Notes: generated from the sequence alone by a model not told the origin. A DNA stretch of 64,000 nucleotides from Paroedura picta (GCF_049243985.1 NC_135377.1:68210145-68274144); one strand, 5' to 3'; shown: positions 11,016-22,239, numbered from the stretch's first letter. Numbers and translations: made by a program.

Positions 11016-11649
11016 TTCTTCTTCTAATAGTCTGAGGTAAAATAGTATAGGGGAAAGTCAGTGAAGGCGGCGATAGAGGAGGCTTGGTGTCTTTTCCCCT
11101 CCTGGCTCCTCCAGCTGCAGTTCAGCGAGGACTGACAAAGATGCAATACCAGGGAGGGGGTCAAAGCTGAGCAGTGGGTGCTGCCACCGCCACACCAACC
11201 AGCTTTGTGTTTAGTCAAACAGCAACTGTGAAAGGGATTGGCAAGGGTGGGCGTGTGGAGCAGCAGTTTGCCAACGAAGGGGCAGGACCAGTGGAGGAGA
11301 GAGGAGAAGGGCCGGTGCATGGATTGGGAGGCGACTGGGCTATCTTGTACATGCCACTTTGAGGGCAAAGACATTCCTTCCTCAGAAGCAAGTAGAGAAG
11401 TAAAGGGGAAAAGGGTTGCCACTGCATCTCTGAGCAGCGGCAGTGCCAGCAGGCAGAGTGAGTTTTGGGGCAGGTGAGGGACAGCAATTTTCCTTCTGCC
11501 TTCCACCTGTTCTCAGCCCATCAGGAGAGAGGGATCATGGGAAGACAAAAAATGCCCCCAGGAAGTTTCTGGGGGAAGACATAGTGAACTATATACCCGG
11601 AAACAAATGGTGACCATATACCTAAGCTTGTTATTTCTGTTTGGTCCTT

Positions 11650-11745
11650 ACATCTGTCAAACATCTCCTCCCTTCCTTCCTCCCTCCCTCTCAATTTTTA
11701 TACCGCCCTTCCCTACTGCTCTGGGCGGTTTACATAAAACATATA
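11650..11745 (-). mobile_element. L2-type 3' end remnant
   Basis: 'TTTTTATACCGCCCTTCCC...GGGCGGTTTACATAAAAC' is the reverse complement of the L2/CORE-SINE terminal block, next to a CT-rich simple stretch. Confidence 0.6.
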
Positions 11746-11864
11746 GAACATTTACATGGAATATCAATATAGCAATAACAATATAACACATATCAATATG
11801 TTGTATTACAATATGTTGCATACAACAATTATGCAGTATGCTTGTTTGCTGTTCATCCTCTAAG

Positions 11865-11990
11865 TATTTGTATGGACTGGTAACATCCATTTCGAAGTAA
11901 CTGAAGAAGTGTGCATGCACACGAAAGCTTACACCTTAAATAAAACTTTGCTGGCCACAAAGGTGCCACTGGACTTGAAGTCTGTTCTTA
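11865..11990 (+). repeat. Unclassified dispersed repeat, half copy
   Basis: 'GAAGAAGTGTGCATGCACACGAAAGCTTACACCTTAAATAAAACTTTGCTGG...GGTGCCACTGGACTTGAA' is the best-preserved example in the window of the family that also occurs at 4.8, 14.5-14.8 and 54 kb. Confidence 0.7.
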
Positions 11991-12002
11991 ATCTATGTGA
12001 AG

Positions 12003-12200
12003 AACAACCTTTTATTTATGTATTTACTTACTGCCTTTTCTCCCCAATGGGGTTCTAAAGTGGCACAACCTGGCAACCCTCATCCCCGTAGTTGATTTAT
12101 AGGAGACTGCCACAGTGTACCACTAAGCTTTCTTGTCAGAATGGGATTTCGAACCTGGGTCTTCCAGATCCAAGTCAAACCGCAACTAGCTCTGGTGACA
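12003..12200 (-). repeat. SINE remnant (reverse orientation)
   Basis: Begins with an L2-like terminal block ('TTTATTTATGTATTTACTTACTGCC') and ends with a decayed tRNA-like head ('GGGATTTCGAACCTGGGTCTTCCAGATCC'), the layout of the other reverse SINEs. Confidence 0.5.
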
Positions 12201-12597
12201 GTTTCCTTCCTGTTGGAGCATGAATGTCTCCAGGATTCCCTACAGAACTACTTGCATGAAAACCTCTCTCTGAAAATCTATTAACTTCCAATAATTAATT
12301 CTGCAGCCTTTTAAAAAAAAGATATTCATTCATTATATGCCTACAGTGCACTTTTTCTCAACCAAATCGTTTTAGTCTCAGCCTTCTCTGCATGCTACCC
12401 AGCTAGTAAAAGAGCACAGAACAATTGATCAATAGAGAGTCTGTTTCATACAGCTTGTTACTGAAATTACAAGAAATTCTACACTGGGTGGTAAAAAGGG
12501 AAAATAAAGCACTGTAGTGGAGCCATTCCAATTGAAGTTGCTTTGGTTGTTCTTTGCCATCTGGCTTTTCGGCCCAGCATCAACAAATGGGGGGACA

Positions 12598-12712
12598 TCG
12601 AATGCTTCGCAGACCTGAACTCTGCCCCCTGCACTATGCAGGACACTCACAACCCTATCACTCATCCACTGTAACCTGCCACCCCCTTGAACCTTCACAG
12701 AATCAAACGTGA
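12598..12712 (-). mobile_element. CR1 LINE 3' end fragment
   Basis: 'CCCCCTGCACTATGCAGGACACTCACAACCC...CTGTAACCTGCCACCCCCTTGAACCTTCACAGAATCA' matches the CR1 copies at 16.8 and 58.6 kb. Confidence 0.75.
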
Positions 12713-12789
12713 TGATGTCACTTCTGGGTAAAACCTAGAAGTAAAGGTGGTAGCCGTTGGAATCGTTGGATATCATAAAACCACAGAGT

Positions 12790-13060
12790 TTTCTGCAATT
12801 CCTAGAGCAACTGCTGTCACTCTCCAGGTTTTTCCTGGAAGTGACATCACATCTGCAGGAAGGACCTTGAAGTTCTCCCAGAATTACAGCTGATCTCCAG
12901 AAAACCGAGATCAATACTCTTGGAGGAAACGGCAGCATCAGACTTCAAGCTACAAGGAACAGAAGTTTTAGAGTAACATCACATTCTGCCACGCTGCCTA
13001 CCTTAGTGCCACCCCCAAATCTCCAGGAACTGCTCAAGCCTTCATGGAACAGGCTGTACT
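12790..13060 (-). mobile_element. Copy of a 'GTTGGCAAC' terminal-repeat element, degraded
   Basis: Blocks 'CTGTCACTCTCCAGG', 'AGAATTACAGCTGATCTCCAGA' and 'CCACCCCCAAATCTCCAGGAA' place it with the 3575-3850 family. The boundaries are uncertain. Confidence 0.45.
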
Positions 13061-13233
13061 TGTACCACCTGCTGCTGGTGGTGTCATATTTTTAATTGCT
13101 ACCATCATCCTTCTCACCGGCTGCCACTGCCAGGGACTACCTGAAAAACGTATTGCTTCATCAGGAGTACAAATCCAGAGCCAGGGCCTTGTTGGCACAG
13201 AATTTGATATGTAAAAAACAGGAACCACTAGAC

Positions 13234-13360
13234 CAGGGGCGGCCAAACTGTGGCTCTGCAGATGTCCATGGACTACAATTGCCATGAGCCCTGGCCAAGC
13301 AGAGACTCTTGCTAACTGTAGTCCATGAACATTTGGAAAGTCACAGTTTGGCCAACCCTG
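13234..13360. mobile_element. Foldback non-autonomous hAT element, copy 2
   Basis: The ends are CAGGGGCG and CAACCCTG. Flanks CACTAGAC (13226-13233) and CATTAGAC (13361-13368) match at 7 of 8 positions. It is a diverged foldback with a weaker centre than the other copies. Confidence 0.85.
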
Positions 13361-13375
13361 CATTAGACCCTACAG

Positions 13376-13511
13376 CAGGGATAGTCAACCTGTGTTCCTC
13401 CAGATTTTCATGGACGATAATTCCCATGAGCCCCTGCCAGCAAATGCTGGCAGGGGCTCATGAGAATTGTAGTCCATGAACATCTGGAGGACCACAGCTT
13501 GACTACCCCTG
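13376..13511. mobile_element. Foldback non-autonomous hAT element, copy 3
   Basis: The ends are CAGGGATA and TACCCCTG. Flanks CCCTACAG (13368-13375) and CCCTCCAG (13512-13519) match at 7 of 8. It lies only 15 bp from copy 2, and the two target duplications overlap by one base. Confidence 0.88.
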
Positions 13512-14272
13512 CCCTCCAGGAAACACACCCTCATCTCTCCCTCCTCTTAGTTTGGAGCCAATTGAGAGGCAAAAAGACAGGTATGAAGTGATTGTGGGAG
13601 CAGAATAAAAACAGAAGGTGAGAGAATTGCCTAGACAGTTTTATTGACCCTGAGATCAATATACAGCATCACACTCCTGCGGAGCTCGTTCTCTCAGCCA
13701 AATTCATCCGTCCAAAGATCCAGCCCCCAAATATCCTGGAATTTCCCAATGTGGAGTTTGCAACCAGAACAGAAATAAGGAGACGGTCATCTACCTTGGT
13801 CGCTTCCTCTTTCCTATATCTCTACACACATGCTCGGCCACGGGGAGTCTTCATTTTAATTTTTGTTGGTTAAGCAACAGCAGAACATCATTTTTGCCTG
13901 CATTTTCTTTCCCATAGACCCTTCCATTCAAAATCCTTTAAAGACATCTTCCAGTCTTAGCAGTCAAGGATCTTCCTTATTTACAAGACTCAGACATTTC
14001 CCACAAATCCTAGGAAGCATCATTGCTGTGACCCTAATTTTATCTTCCACCAGCTGAGCTGGTCACATAGGTCTTCACAAAATGTAGAAGTACTCTCCAG
14101 CATAAAGAGGAACTAGTGGTGTGTCAGCAATACAAGAAGGGTGTTAAAAGTAAATGCCACATCCCATGACTATGGAGCACCCACTCCTAAACAAACTGAT
14201 GTACTGTCCTCTATTAAGACAGATTTGTGTAAACGTGGCCATCAGAAGGATGCTTGTTGACATATTCTATAG

Positions 14273-14408
14273 CAGGGGTAGTCAAACTGCGGCCATCCAG
14301 ATGTCCATGGACTGCAATTCCCATGAGCCCCTGCCAGTGTTCACTGGCAGGGGCTCATAGGAATTGTAGTCCACGGGCATCTGGAGGGCTGCAGTTTGAC
14401 TACCTCTA
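14273..14408. mobile_element. Foldback non-autonomous hAT element, copy 4
   Basis: The ends are CAGGGGTA and TACCTCTA, with an exact 8-bp duplication TTCTATAG at 14265-14272 and 14409-14416. The arms are nearly complementary over their length. Confidence 0.92.
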
Positions 14409-14502
14409 TTCTATAGCATACACCTTTGGCGCTACGACATTTTAGTGTTACAGTGGTATTTTGTGTATGTGTGCCTACAAACAAGTGTCCTCTCACTCAA
14501 GC

Positions 14503-14845
14503 AGGCAGCCATGTTGGTCTGAAGCAGCAGGACGTAATTTTAGTCCAGTGGCACCTTTTAAGACCAACAAAGATTTATTGAAGGTATCAGTCAAGCCTCC
14601 TCAACAGAAGTTTCATAAAACCCTTGGGTTTCTTGTTGGCCCTGGAGGTTTTTCCCTGACTGGGTGGGAGTTAATTTTTAAATAATTATTGGGTGATACG
14701 ACCCTATATGGTGATGCTGACTTGACTTCCCCTTCAGATATAAAATATTCATGCACATTGAAAGCTCAAACCTTGAATAAAACTTTCCTGGTCGTAAAGG
14801 TGCCGCTGGATTCAAACTTTCTTCTGCTGCTTCAGACTAACACGG
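14503..14845. repeat. Unclassified repeat with long inverted ends, internally interrupted
   Basis: The left end ('GCCATGTTGGTCTGAAGCAGC...CAGTGGCACCTTTTAAGACC') and right end ('GTAAAGGTGCCGCTGG...TGCTTCAGACTAACACGGCTACC') are inverted versions of each other over roughly 100 bp. Between them, at about 14610-14730, lies a minus-strand piece of the 'CAGCCTTTCTCAAC' hAT family. Confidence 0.6.
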
Positions 14846-14865
14846 CTACCACCAGACTGTGGTGG

Positions 14866-14950
14866 GGAGAGGAAAGGAAAGTGATTGTAAGCCGCTTTGA
14901 GATTCCTCCGGGTAGTAAAAAGCAGGATATACAAACCAACTCTTCTTTCA
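14866..14950 (+). repeat. CORE-SINE 3' end
   Basis: Only the L2-like 3' segment is present: 'GGGGAGAGGAAAGGAAAGTG', 'TTGTAAGCCGCTTTGAGA', then a CTT tail. Confidence 0.75.
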
Positions 14951-15265
14951 TAGTACCACTCCACTTCTGGCTCTGGCATCCTTTGAACAGGAGGCTGAAA
15001 GGTTTGCATAAAGCCCTGGGGGGGGGGGGATATGCTGACTCATCTATTGAAACTGAAGGAAAAGCTGACTGTGGTAGGGAAACCCTATAAATGTTGCATA
15101 AACTTCATGAGAATCCCAGTTTTTGGAAGGCGAGGAAGCCAGAATTATAGCTCTTAAGGTACAGTAGTTGTCTGTAACATAGAAATAATGGGTTTGGTTC
15201 TAGGAGCGTCCAACAAATGTTATTTTATTAACCACAGGCTGGCCTAGCAGCCTTACAGTCTATAC

Positions 15266-15401
15266 CAGGGGTAGTCAAACTGCGGCCCTCCAGATGTCCA
15301 TGGATTACAATTCCCATGAAACCCTGCCAGCAACTGCTGGCAGGGGCTCATGGAAATTGTAATCCATGGACATCTGGAGGGCCACAGTTTGACTACCCCT
15401 G
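15266..15401. mobile_element. Foldback non-autonomous hAT element, copy 5
   Basis: The ends are CAGGGGTA and TACCCCTG, with an exact 8-bp duplication GTCTATAC at 15258-15265 and 15402-15409. The arms are almost perfectly complementary, with a short GC-rich centre ('CTGCCAGCAACTGCTGGCAG'). Confidence 0.93.
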
Positions 15402-15675
15402 GTCTATACTCTGCCTATCCTGCATTCTACACCCTGTCTATTTCCATGAAGAGCAATAGATCAGCTATTAATCACCATCTTTTACATTACACCTTGATTT
15501 TACAAAGGACATTACCAGCTCTAAAGCCATTCATCCTCAAAGCAATCCCGTAGAAACAGGTAATTTGACGGATGGGTAGAACTGGCTGAGAGGAAAGCAT
15601 ACAGAGACACCTAAAAACACAAGTGTTAGAGCGCTGAGCAAGCATTCTGGTCAGATTACAAGATCCCCTTCAGCA

Positions 15676-15892
15676 GTGGTCTCCAACCCCCGGACTGGAG
15701 ACCGGTACTGGTCCGTAGATCAGTCGGTACTGGGCCGAGGCTCCTCCTCGTGGGAAAGGGAGGAGCCGCAAGTGGGTGTGTACATAGCTATGCTTCCCAA
15801 TCATATAGGGCACCATTACTCCACTTCTGGGATTTCTCAAAGCCTGGAGAAAGCTTCAACAGTAAAAAAGTTGAGAAAGGCTGGCCTAAGTA
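15676..15892. mobile_element. Chimeric hAT piece
   Basis: It begins like the 'CAGTGGTCCCCAACC' family seen at 34591 ('CAGTGGTCTCCAACCCCCGG', 'GACCGGTACTGGTCC'). It then continues as the 'CAGCCTTTCTCAAC' family in minus orientation ('TGTGTACATAGCTATGCTTCCCAA', ending 'GTTGAGAAAGGCTG'). The outer flanks show no matching 8-bp duplication. Confidence 0.65.
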
Positions 15893-16049
15893 TTAACATG
15901 ACCCATTCAATTATGCAAAATTCTACAGTAGAATCCTAGTTGCAACAGGCTAGTAGCATAGATTACAACCACTAATAACTTTTCTAAGTAACTTTGTGAA
16001 TTATTTAGTACACTGCAAGTCTATCCTGCCTGCATAGAAAAGCTCTCTT

Positions 16050-16180
16050 AAATAATTCAGTTTTGAGTAATTTGAGGGAAGTCATGAGGAAAGAGCTCTC
16101 CTGACCTCCTCAGGCGTACCATTCCACAATGTGGGGGCCACAACAGAGAAGGCACATGTACAAATATGCATACTCCATTG
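16050..16180 (-). mobile_element. L2-like LINE 3' fragment
   Basis: 'AATTCAGTTTTGAGTAATTTGAGGG...CTCCTCAGGCGTACCATTCCACAATGTGGGGGCCACAACAGAGAAGGC' is the reverse complement of the ORF2-tail region (R-A-F...W-N pattern) of L2-type LINEs. Confidence 0.55.
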
Positions 16181-16214
16181 CACTATTGTATATTAGGTGT
16201 CACTGATTGCTCAA

Positions 16215-16533
16215 TGCCAGCCTTTCTCAACTTTTTAACCATTGAGAACCTCCTGAAACATTATTCAGTCTTCAAGAAACCCCAGAAGTGGCATAATCAT
16301 GCATGATATGGTTGGGAAGTATAGCTGTGTACACACCCACCTGGGGTTCTTCCCCATCACCTTCAGATCTGTCACAGCCCACTGGGAGGGGGGCATCAAC
16401 ATGACCATATATGATCATATCATGAGAAATGTTTAACAAATTTAAATATATGTTAAAAATTAATTAACTCTCACCCATGCAGGAAACCCTTCCTGGGCCA
16501 CCAAAACCCTGATTGAGAAAGCCTGATCTATAC
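16215..16533 (+). mobile_element. Non-autonomous hAT, 'CAGCCTTTCTCAAC' family
   Basis: The left end is CAGCCTTTCTCAACTTTTT and the right end 'GATTGAGAAAGCCTG'. It has the 'GACCATATATGATCATATCA' landmark. I see no convincing target duplication. Confidence 0.75.
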
Positions 16534-16806
16534 GCATGAATGCTCTATCACAGACTTCTGTTTCCAGGATTCCAGACCAAAGTCTTTGTCATTCAAATGG
16601 CAATCATAAATGCATCATCCACAATACATTTTATATTACTTAGTACTCTTTGCTAGCAGATATGAAGCTAAAAAGACATGGATGCAACCAACAGAACCTG
16701 AGCTGCAGTTTCTGTGTGGGGACACGAAACACACCATAGGATGTGGTATTAAGTTCACATAGTCTAGATAAAAGCAGAGCTTAATGGTCACGAGTTAACA
16801 GTACTA

Positions 16807-17165
16807 ATCACAGAATCATAGAGTTGGAAGGGACCGCATGGGTCATCTAGTCCAACCCCCTGCACTATGCAGGACACTCACAACCCTTTCGGTCATCCAC
16901 TGTAACCTGCCACCCCCTTGAGCCTTCACAGAATCAGCCTCTCTGTCAGATGGCTATCTAGTCTCTGTTTGAAATTTCCAAAGATGGAGAGCCCACCACC
17001 TCCCGAGGAAGCCTGTTCCACTGAGAAACCGCTCTGTCAGGAATTTCTTCCAGATGTTGAGATGGAATTTCTCTTTAATTAATTTCATCCCATTTATTCT
17101 GGTCCGTCCCTCCAGGGCAAGAGAGAACACCCCTGCTCCATCTCTATACTTGAAGTATTTCAAAA
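16807..17165 (-). mobile_element. CR1 LINE 3' end with ORF2 tail
   Basis: The CR1 3' terminus ('CACAGAATCATAGAGTTGGA' in reverse) is preceded on the minus strand by the ORF2 tail, readable as 'GRTRINGMKLIKEKFHLNIW' and, after a frame change, 'LSGTGFLGRWWALHLWKFQ'. It is a 5'-truncated copy, about 360 bp long. Confidence 0.85.
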
Positions 17166-17274
17166 ATACTATTTCCAGAGATCAAAAATACGATTTCCAG
17201 AGTCCTTGGGGGAAGCTACACTCACACAACTAATTTACCACATTTGCATGTAAGTCACTTTTTGACCACGGAGG

Positions 17275-17705
17275 TACTGCTGAAATATTTTTCAGGCTTC
17301 AAGGTATCAGGAAGTGACATCAACTGGCCATGTTTCCCTCAACACACACCCTCGAAATGAGAGGAGCCTCGGGTGGCAAAGGTTTAAATAGCCAGGGCCC
17401 CTCCCCATATCCCATCCCCCCCCAGGCCCATCATTGGCCACTTGAGAAGGGGTAGGTCAACCTGATCAAAAGGGTAGCATTTAAAAAAAAAGAGAGCCCT
17501 TTTTCTTTCACAGGGTGGGAGGGCTCTCCCCAGCCACCCATTTGAAAACCCCCATGCTGCAGTGTCATTCAGGAAACCCTTCCCCATCCTGTCAAGAAAC
17601 CCCAGGTTTATTTTACTTATTTATTCATTCGTTCACTTTATATACCATGACTCACTGTGACGTCTCAGGGTGGGGTATCACAAAACCCTGGTTGAGAATG
17701 CCTGC
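17275..17705 (+). mobile_element. hAT element, 'CAGCCTTTCTCAAC' family, diverged
   Basis: The left end is diverged ('TTTTTGACCACGGAGGTACTGCTGAAATATTTTTCAGGCTTC'). The middle ('CAGGCCCATCATTGGCCACTTGAGA') and right end ('CACAAAACCCTGGTTGAGAATGCCTG') are clear. An L2-type terminal block ('TTTACTTATTTATTCATTCGTTCACTTTATATACCATGACTCACTGTG') appears inserted at about 17610-17680. Confidence 0.6.
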
Positions 17706-18254
17706 TTTAAGGGGTTCTTTTCAACTGCTACGTGGAAGGAAGACAACCCTGGATGTAAGATGGTCCTGGCCCAAAAATCTTATATACAGAACTTTCTTCT
17801 GTTACTCGGTATAACTCTAATTTACATGCAAAACTACTGTGTTGCATTTGGGTATATACAATAAATCTACTAACACAGAAGGAGGCATAAATAGATTTAA
17901 AGCAGACTAAAAGGAGAAAATGTTCAATCATGGCCCCAGGAGAGGGCCTGATGAAAAAGTAGACAGAGCTAAAACAACCTGCTCGTACAGATGTGCAGGG
18001 ACAAGACACCTTGTTTGACAAAATTGACAAAACTAACAACTGCAGCAGCAGGACCAGGAGGCACCCAGAACAGGCCGTGTGGGGCCACAATAGAGTTCTG
18101 CAGCCAATTGGAAGTTACGCCTGTGTGTGTGCGCCTGCTGGCGCCCACACCTCCCTCCCTCCCACCCCGTGGCGCTGGCTGCATCGGGCGCGAACAGCCA
18201 CTTTGGACATCGAAGCACCCCACCTTCTCAGTGACTTAAAAATCTTATACTTTT

Positions 18255-18560
18255 GATAGGTGCTCATCCAGTCCAGTTCTAAAAACATCAATGAAGGAGA
18301 CCCCACCACCCTCCGAGGCAGCATATTCCATCTACGAACAGCACCCACCATAGGAAAATGCTTTCTACTATTTAAGTGGAACTTCCTTTCCCATATTTTG
18401 AGCCAATTGCTCCTAGTCCTTTATCTAAAGCTGCAGTAAACAAGCTGACTCCATCTTCAACATGCCTACCTTTCATGAAGTTAAACACAGCTCTCGTACC
18501 AGCCCTTGCCCTCCTCTTCTCCAAGCTACCCAGACCCAACTCTCTCAACCTCTCCTCCTA
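18255..18560 (-). mobile_element. CR1-type LINE 3' end, old
   Basis: 'CATCCAGTCCAGTTCTAAAAACATCAATGAAGGAGACCCCACCACC...CATATTCCATCTACGAACAGC...TCCTAGTCCTTTATCTAAAGC' is the reverse complement of the C-terminal/3' part of CR1. The minus-strand peptide piece 'RRWNMLPRRVVGSPS' supports it. Confidence 0.75.
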
Positions 18561-19104
18561 AGGCCTGGATTCCAACCTCTCAACCATCCTGAATTTGATT
18601 TCCACTTTGATTTTGGGCACTTTAAATTTTCCCTCTGCAACATGCATGATTGATCCAGAGTGACCCTACCGTTCCCCCACAATATCCAAACATGGATATA
18701 ACCCTCGATGACTGAAAAATTGGCATCACTAAATGTGCAGATCTCTTTTTTGCGAATTAACTTCCTGCCTCGTGCCTCCAATGCTAACGTAGCAAGGCTG
18801 TCTTCCCTGATTGTCCAGGGCGCCAGTTAAAAGACTTCCTGTTTCCTGGTTGTAAGGCTTATCTTAAAGTGACTGCGCTCCAGAAGCCCTAACTTCTCTC
18901 AGAAGAGATTTGGCTCTTGGATTTATTCCCCCTCCTCTGCTGTCTCCAATGCTCCCTCCCCTCCCCCCCAATCAAGAAAAGAAAGAGACTTCTTCTGCAT
19001 TTGGCTCCCCTCCCCGCTCTGAGCTCCCCCAATCAAGTGCAAAACACTTTCTTGTTCAGTGGGGGGGGGGGTTTATAGGAAAACCCAAGTTCAAGTAAGT
19101 GGAA

Positions 19105-19265
19105 GAGATGGGAAGGTGAGGGGCCCCAGGTGGGCATGTACACAGCTATGCTTCCCAACCATACGCTGCATGATTGTGCTATTTCTGGGGTTTCTCAAAG
19201 CCTGAAGAATGTTTCGGGGGTTTCTCAACAGTGAAAAAGTTAAGTTAAGAAAGGCTGGGTTAAGA
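19105..19265 (-). mobile_element. Truncated hAT, 'CAGCCTTTCTCAAC' family
   Basis: Minus-strand right part: 'GGGCCCCAGGTGGGCATGTACACAGCTATGCTTCCCAACC...' ending 'GAAAAAGTTAAGTTAAGAAAGGCTG'. The neighbouring 19059-19070 is a poly-G run. Confidence 0.65.
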
Positions 19266-19269
19266 AAGG

Positions 19270-21880
19270 CAAATTAGTACCTATGCAGGGGAGACCTCTG
19301 TAGGGATTAGATATTTTGGATCGCTATCATTTCAGTCACTGTGGCAACTATTTATTTCATATAGCGCCAGCAATGTGTTATAGGAACATTTCATTACAAG
19401 GCAACTTTCTTGCCAAGAGATGCAAAGGGAGGTGGTTAAATCAATATGTGCAAATGGTACGTGGGCAATTTAATTAATGTGGGAGTAGTCTGTAGTTAAA
19501 ACACGGAGCATCAGACACAACTCACTTAAAACTTTTTACACTTCTCCATGGACAGCACAAGTCACAAACAAGGAAATACTAGATCAGGCATAAAGCCCGA
19601 TCTATCACTGGAAAGCAAAATCACAAAAATCCGGCTCACATTGACAATATAATGTGATCCATTTCAATGGGGAGAGCAATTATGCTAGGATTGGTTGGAG
19701 GTAAAAGGAAACCAACCAACAAAGAACACAGTGGTTAGGCACAATCAAAATGGACACTGGCCAGAGCATCATACAAAAGAAGTGGTACAAAATCGGAAGA
19801 CGCGGAGACAGCTGAGCCACCAGAATCAGACACGACTGAAAGGCTAACATCAACATCATGCTTCTGCACCTCACTTTGCTTTTACAAGATGATTATAAGC
19901 TATCTTAGATCCTGGTACCATTTAATTAAGTGCTTGAATAGATTTCCAAAGGAACCGGAAACTTCACTTTCTCAAGGACTGACCCCCTAAAATTAATTAA
20001 GATTTACCAGCTCCTGCCTCTAAAGCATGTGTTCCTTTCTTTAACTTTTACACTTGGGCTGTTTTGTTATCGTTTGGAAATCAATTCCCATTCATGAATG
20101 GGAATAACATATTAGGCTTCTGTCACCATGCATAGTAGATGTATTATACTATTTCTATTTCATTATTTCTTCCATTGTGTGACCAAGTTTTATTGCTTTG
20201 CTTAATGTTTGGATTGTACTGATCTGCATTGCATTGTTTTATAATCCTGTAATCCGCTGAGTCTCAATGAGAAAGACAATCAAAGAAAGAAAAGAAAAAT
20301 CTTATTTATAAATAACCAAATTGCAGCAATAACTAAGTGGTGAGTATCTACCTTTCTCCAGGTCTTTTTAGTGTTTTCACATATGCTGATCTCACAAATG
20401 GACACGATTTATGCATGTTTAAAAATTTCTCTGGATTGCACCCTCCATGGTCTCTTGAATCCCCCGGGGATAATGATAATTGTCTTACAAATGCAATAAC
20501 CCAACAACATAGGGCCTCTGGATGCAGCCAATCTCTAGGACTTCTGCTGGGATAAACGGAGCTAAAGAAAAGATCAGACATCAAGATTTTCATTTCAAAC
20601 CAAGGGGCACTTCAGGATGCCATTCTGTTCAAACTGAATAGGCACGGGGGTGAGGAAAGTGAATAGTATATATCCTATATATTATGAGAAGTACCTGACA
20701 ATAGACAACATATTCCAAAGGCAAAATTTGTTCTTTGCAAGTATTTATTTGAACCAGAAAGATAAATAATTCCTGGCAAAGAGGATCCCACAGCATCCAG
20801 AGGGGAGGTTGAACTTCAGACACACATAAATTATTCCCATGTCTGCCTTGATCCTGCCCCTGTGTCTAACAAAGGTATAATCAATGAGAGTGCTACAGCA
20901 GCTGTTCAGCAACACACAGTGATACTAAATATGAGTTGATAGAAAGGAAGTGAGGAAAACAGGCCTGTATTCAAGGGAAGAATAAAAAACCTGTACATTT
21001 TTTTTGCAGAATATATGTACTGAAAATACCAAATTAAAATACTTAACCAGCTTATTTTGTTTAGTGAACTAAATGATGACACCTGACTTTTGGCATACTA
21101 ACAGGTAACCCTGCAGGGTCAGCCACTGAACAGTGGTATGGGTTCAAAGTACACCAATGGTGAAATGTTGGAAGACATACATTTAAATATGAGGCGTCTT
21201 AGAGCAAATGTGAAGTTCTAGAACTGACAATGTTAAAGAAATTAATGATAGGACTAATTTTGTTTACATTATTTTAACTTATAAATATATTTGTGGGTCT
21301 CAGTCCTAAGGACACCACTATGAAGACTCAAAGGAACTCTTTTCCCCTTTTCCTCCCCTTTACCTGCCAACTCTCAGCAGTGGCAAAATCCTTGATAATT
21401 ACCTGCCCAGGAAAAGACCCATTGATGCTTCCCATATATAGATGGAATGATCCCATTCTCACATAGATTATTCATCCTTTGAACAAGCGTAGAATAATTT
21501 CCAAAGTACCTTTGATCAGAATGTTTTAAAATTCTAGGGGATTGTTATTTTTTTTTTGTCCCTGATCTCAACTAAAATCTTGTTCAGTGTATCTCCAAAC
21601 CATCAATCCCTTTGGGATGTGTATATACCAATCCTACTGACTGGAAATGGTAGTCAGTTTGCCATGAGGTTGGCCATCGTATTCTTCTGGCTGCTGTGGC
21701 AGAAACTAAGACTCTTGATGAAAAATCACAGAGTCCAAAGTTGCATCAGCTTTAGGCCAATGGCTGCTGTCTGGAATGAGATACAATATTTCCCTAGTCC
21801 AGACTGTGGCAGCCCTAGACACCATAGAAGCAGTGGTGGACTTTGTGCACTATCTTTAATGCAAAGTCAGCCATTTTATC
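19270..21880. other. Unassigned intronic sequence
   Basis: Mostly AT-rich, with no gene seen. A weak L2-type tail ('TTATAATCCTGTAATCCGCTGAGTCTCAATGAGAAAGACAATC') is at about 20235-20300. Confidence 0.4.
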
Positions 21881-21887
21881 TGGACCA

Positions 21888-22235
21888 GAGATTCCCAACC
21901 TGTGGTCCATGGACTGCTGGGGGTCTGCGGGAGCTCTGGAGGGAGTCCATGGCCTTTCCCCTCCTGCCTTAATGAACCCAGCCACAAGCTAACAAACTCA
22001 CTACTTCCACTGAGTTCCCTTGTGGATTCTGGGCCAGCAAGGGAGTAGAACCTCCACATCTACTCTGACCTTTAACCTCCTCCTGTCTCTCCCCCCAGTC
22101 CTCCTGTTGATGATGTCACTTCCAATGACATGTCACTTCCTGGGGGTATGGCCAGCTGACATCACTTCCAGGGTTCCTCAAAGCCTGGGAAATTATTTCA
22201 GGATCTTCTCCATGGTGAAAAGGTTGAAAAGGGCT
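21888..22235 (+). mobile_element. hAT-like element, decayed
   Basis: The left end 'GAGATTCCCAACCTGTGGTCCATGGAC' resembles a hAT terminus. The right part 'CACTTCCAGGGTTCCTCAAAGCCTGGGAAATTATTTCAGG...GGTGAAAAGGTTGAAAAGGGCT' is the 'CAGCCTTTCTCAAC' family in minus orientation. Confidence 0.45.
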
Positions 22236-22239
22236 TATC

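Noticed and set aside
21556-21972. A 138-codon plus-strand frame
   Set aside because: No recognisable family; its end runs into a decayed hAT element, and there is no supporting splice context.
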